64,000 bases of DNA, taken from the NCBI RefSeq assembly GCF_000002995.4, contig NW_025062475.1, positions 4,688,528-4,752,527 of the forward strand, read 5' to 3'. Shown in pieces: positions 62,679-64,000 of this stretch. This DNA comes from Brugia malayi (Eukaryota > Nematoda > Chromadorea > Rhabditida > Onchocercidae). The translations under genes and the position numbers were made by a program. The notes under the pieces were generated by a model, which was not told where the DNA came from, did no database searches, and saw only the letters and a list, made by a program, of their open reading frames with translations. The stretch's first letter is position 1; every line of letters starts with the position of its first letter.

Positions 62679-62684
62679 TTTATA
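62679..62684 (-). promoter_or_regulatory. Candidate TATA box of the LTR
   Basis: TATAAA on the minus strand starts 35 bases before the first G of the SL1 sequence, an ordinary spacing for transcription to start at that G. Confidence 0.55.
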
Positions 62685-63017
62685 CATATCGTACGGATGC
62701 TACACCGATTAACAAACGCGTAACGAAAGATATAATTATAAAACATTAAAATGATATCAAAACCACCCCAAAATGCAGAATGAACCACCGCATGGAGGAC
62801 GATTGTTTATATGCAGAACTGAGCTGACCAGATATCCGGCAGAGGATATTTAACTGATGTGAAACAAAGACTGCTAATAAAGGGTTTTGCTAACAAAGGG
62901 TTTGATAAAGAAGGATTTTTACCAACAAAGGGTTTTTGTTGTGTGAGGAAAAGGAATTAGATAAGAGAAATTTGTTAGTTTGGATATAATAATTTAAATA
63001 TTTCGTCTTTCACGACA

Positions 63018-63315
63018 CATACAGCTTCTCACTCTTGCGCACCCTATCGTATTTCTTCTGAAATATTCGCGAATTGTTAATTGCTTTCTGTTACGACTAG
63101 AATGAATACACCAAAAGGAATAAAAAGTTTGCCGAAATTTGGCCTAATGGAGCAATTAAGTGCTTCTTTACATGGCTTTTTTTTTGCATCGCATTATTTA
63201 CTGAATTTTGTATAGCTATTATACAACGTTTTCATGTGCACATTTTCAGCACATTTTCTCGTGCATTTCGCTTCAAACAGACAAATATGTTTGAAGTCTT
63301 GCTAAATTTGTGAAA
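63018..63315. other. Spacer left of the zinc-finger genes
   Basis: No coding signal. The part from about 63190 rightward resembles 63840-63965 and is the 3' flank of a duplicated zinc-finger gene. Confidence 0.6.
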
Positions 63316-63587
63316 CTAACGTGGAGCTTTCGTACAATGCTTCCTATGAGCGCTTAGATTATTCCTATAGATGAAAATTTTGCCACAATTTTCGCACTGA
63401 ACATTAATTTTGTGTGTTTCCTGATGAATGGAGAATGATGATGGATGAGTGAATGTTCGCCCACAACCGGGCACTCTGCATTCATAAATAAAAGGTTTGG
63501 GATGCGTTTTTCTGTGAGCTATGTACTCACTGTAATTCTTTGTTTTCATAGTACATCCGACATGGAGGCACTCGTAATTTTCCTCAT
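63316..63587 (-). CDS. C2H2 zinc-finger protein, last exon
   Basis: The minus-strand exon begins after TTTTTCAG at 63587 in phase 2 and ends at TAG 63318-63316. It encodes three fingers in about 88 residues: CLHVGC...HRKTH (CX4CX12HX3H), CRVPGC...HQETH (same spacing) and CENCGK...HRKHC (CX2CX12HX3C), then TKAPR*. The CX4C spacing with VPGCGRTF resembles TFIIIA/Zic-like or snRNA-promoter-type fingers. It is likely a DNA- or RNA-binding protein of the nucleus, but the family is not identified. The upstream exon or exons were not found; 5' exons may lie between this and the next copy or beyond the window. The gene is duplicated in tandem 650 bases to the right. Confidence 0.8.
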
Positions 63588-63965
63588 CTGAAAAATTCTT
63601 TTACAACATTTGTTTTTATAATTCTATCGATATACTTAACAGCTCAGGTCACAGTTCTTTACTAGTTTTCTCATGTATTTAAAATTTTTTTTTTTTGTAA
63701 ATTTTCCGCTGCGATGAAATCATATCCAGTCCTCGATTCTTTGCTGTTAATACCTACAATTTTACACATTCATTCCATTCCTTAAACAGCAGATACAGTT
63801 TATCTTTTTTTATGTTGAATATAAATGAGAAGGATCTATCTCTTTGTTGAGTCTTTGTTAAATATTGATCTAATGAATTTTGTACTGCTATATAATGAAT
63901 CTTTCTCAGCTGTGCATTTCACTCCAGGAAGGCAAACATGTTAGAGTTCTGCTAAATTTGTGAAA
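63588..63965. other. Intron or spacer between duplicated zinc-finger exons
   Basis: AT-rich with a T run at 63689. The right part, about 63840-63965, is similar to 63190-63315, the flank of the first copy. No further finger-coding exon was recognised. Confidence 0.5.
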
Positions 63966-64000
63966 CTAACGTAGAGCTTTCGTACAATACTTCTTGTGAG
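63966..64000 (-). CDS. Second zinc-finger gene copy, 3' end only (partial)
   Basis: The minus frame from the window edge reads HKKYCTKALR*, aligned with HRKHCTKAPR* of the copy at 63316. The stop and the 3' flank (CTAAATTTGTGAAACTAACGT) are shared. The last finger keeps the unusual His-X3-Cys end. The remainder is outside the window. Confidence 0.75.
   Translation of the reverse strand, partial: HKKYCTKALR

Larger units (their letters stand above)
61686..63017 (-). mobile_element. Truncated BEL/Pao element with SL1-bearing LTR
   Basis: On the minus strand: LTR 63017-62617, an 11-base gap, a primer site, then gag (62582-61686) that loses similarity at about 61720. No protease, RT, integrase or 3' LTR follows. 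Its gag is clearly related to that of the neighbouring complete element but at perhaps 55-60% identity, so it belongs to a different family. The truncation point shows no obvious inserted element. Confidence 0.88.
62617..63017 (-). repeat. LTR of truncated BEL/Pao element
   Basis: 401 bp bounded by TGTCGTGAAA and its exact inverse TTTCACGACA. In transcription order near the end it has TATAAA (62684-62679), AATAAA (62655-62650), then the 22-base SL1 sequence (62649-62628), then GT and TTCACGACA. Three AACAAAGGGTTT/AAACCCTTTGTT-type words also recur at about 62880-62935. Confidence 0.88.

Overview
The window looks like nuclear DNA of a parasitic nematode, most likely a filarial or related clade III worm (inference). 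It is very AT-rich. Its genes have many small exons with TTTCAG-like acceptors. It carries nematode-type genes (an UNC-47/VGAT homologue, a nematode globin, BEL/Pao retrotransposons) and an exact 22-nt copy of the nematode SL1 spliced leader. The genes were rebuilt by hand from splice sites, and reading phase is preserved through every junction used.

Layout: 1-2580 no gene seen; 2581-4724 (+) a four-exon globin; 5105-6630 (-) rpl-15, ribosomal protein eL15, complete in five exons; 8383-13836 (-) an unc-47 vesicular GABA transporter homologue in nine exons; 13837-16212 a divergent intergenic region with about 14.5 copies of a 34-bp satellite; 16213-20988 (+) an ALADIN (AAAS) nucleoporin homologue in eleven exons, with a tRNA-Arg(CCT) antisense inside its last intron; 20989-26839 non-coding and full of simple repeats; 26840-52705 (+) a 23-exon, 1231-aa, twelve-pass adenylyl cyclase family protein whose two cyclase domains look degenerate.

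From 53.9 kb to the end the window is repeat-rich: a decayed non-LTR retrotransposon RT remnant (about 53.88-54.25 kb); a complete BEL/Pao LTR retrotransposon (55061-61393) with 451-bp LTRs that match throughout by eye, a 5-bp target duplication and one 1811-codon polyprotein frame; a second, truncated BEL/Pao element on the minus strand (LTR 62617-63017, primer site, partial gag 61686-62582); and two tandemly duplicated C2H2 zinc-finger genes on the minus strand, the second cut by the window edge.

The most striking observation is the exact SL1 sequence inside the LTR of the truncated element. It lies 35 nt downstream of a TATAAA, directly after an AATAAA, and is followed by GT, as expected if the element's transcripts start with, or imitate, the spliced leader. 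The second is the adenylyl cyclase-like protein, which keeps the family architecture but lacks one of the two metal-binding aspartates of C1 and the usual nucleotide-contacting motif of C2, suggesting a pseudo-cyclase.
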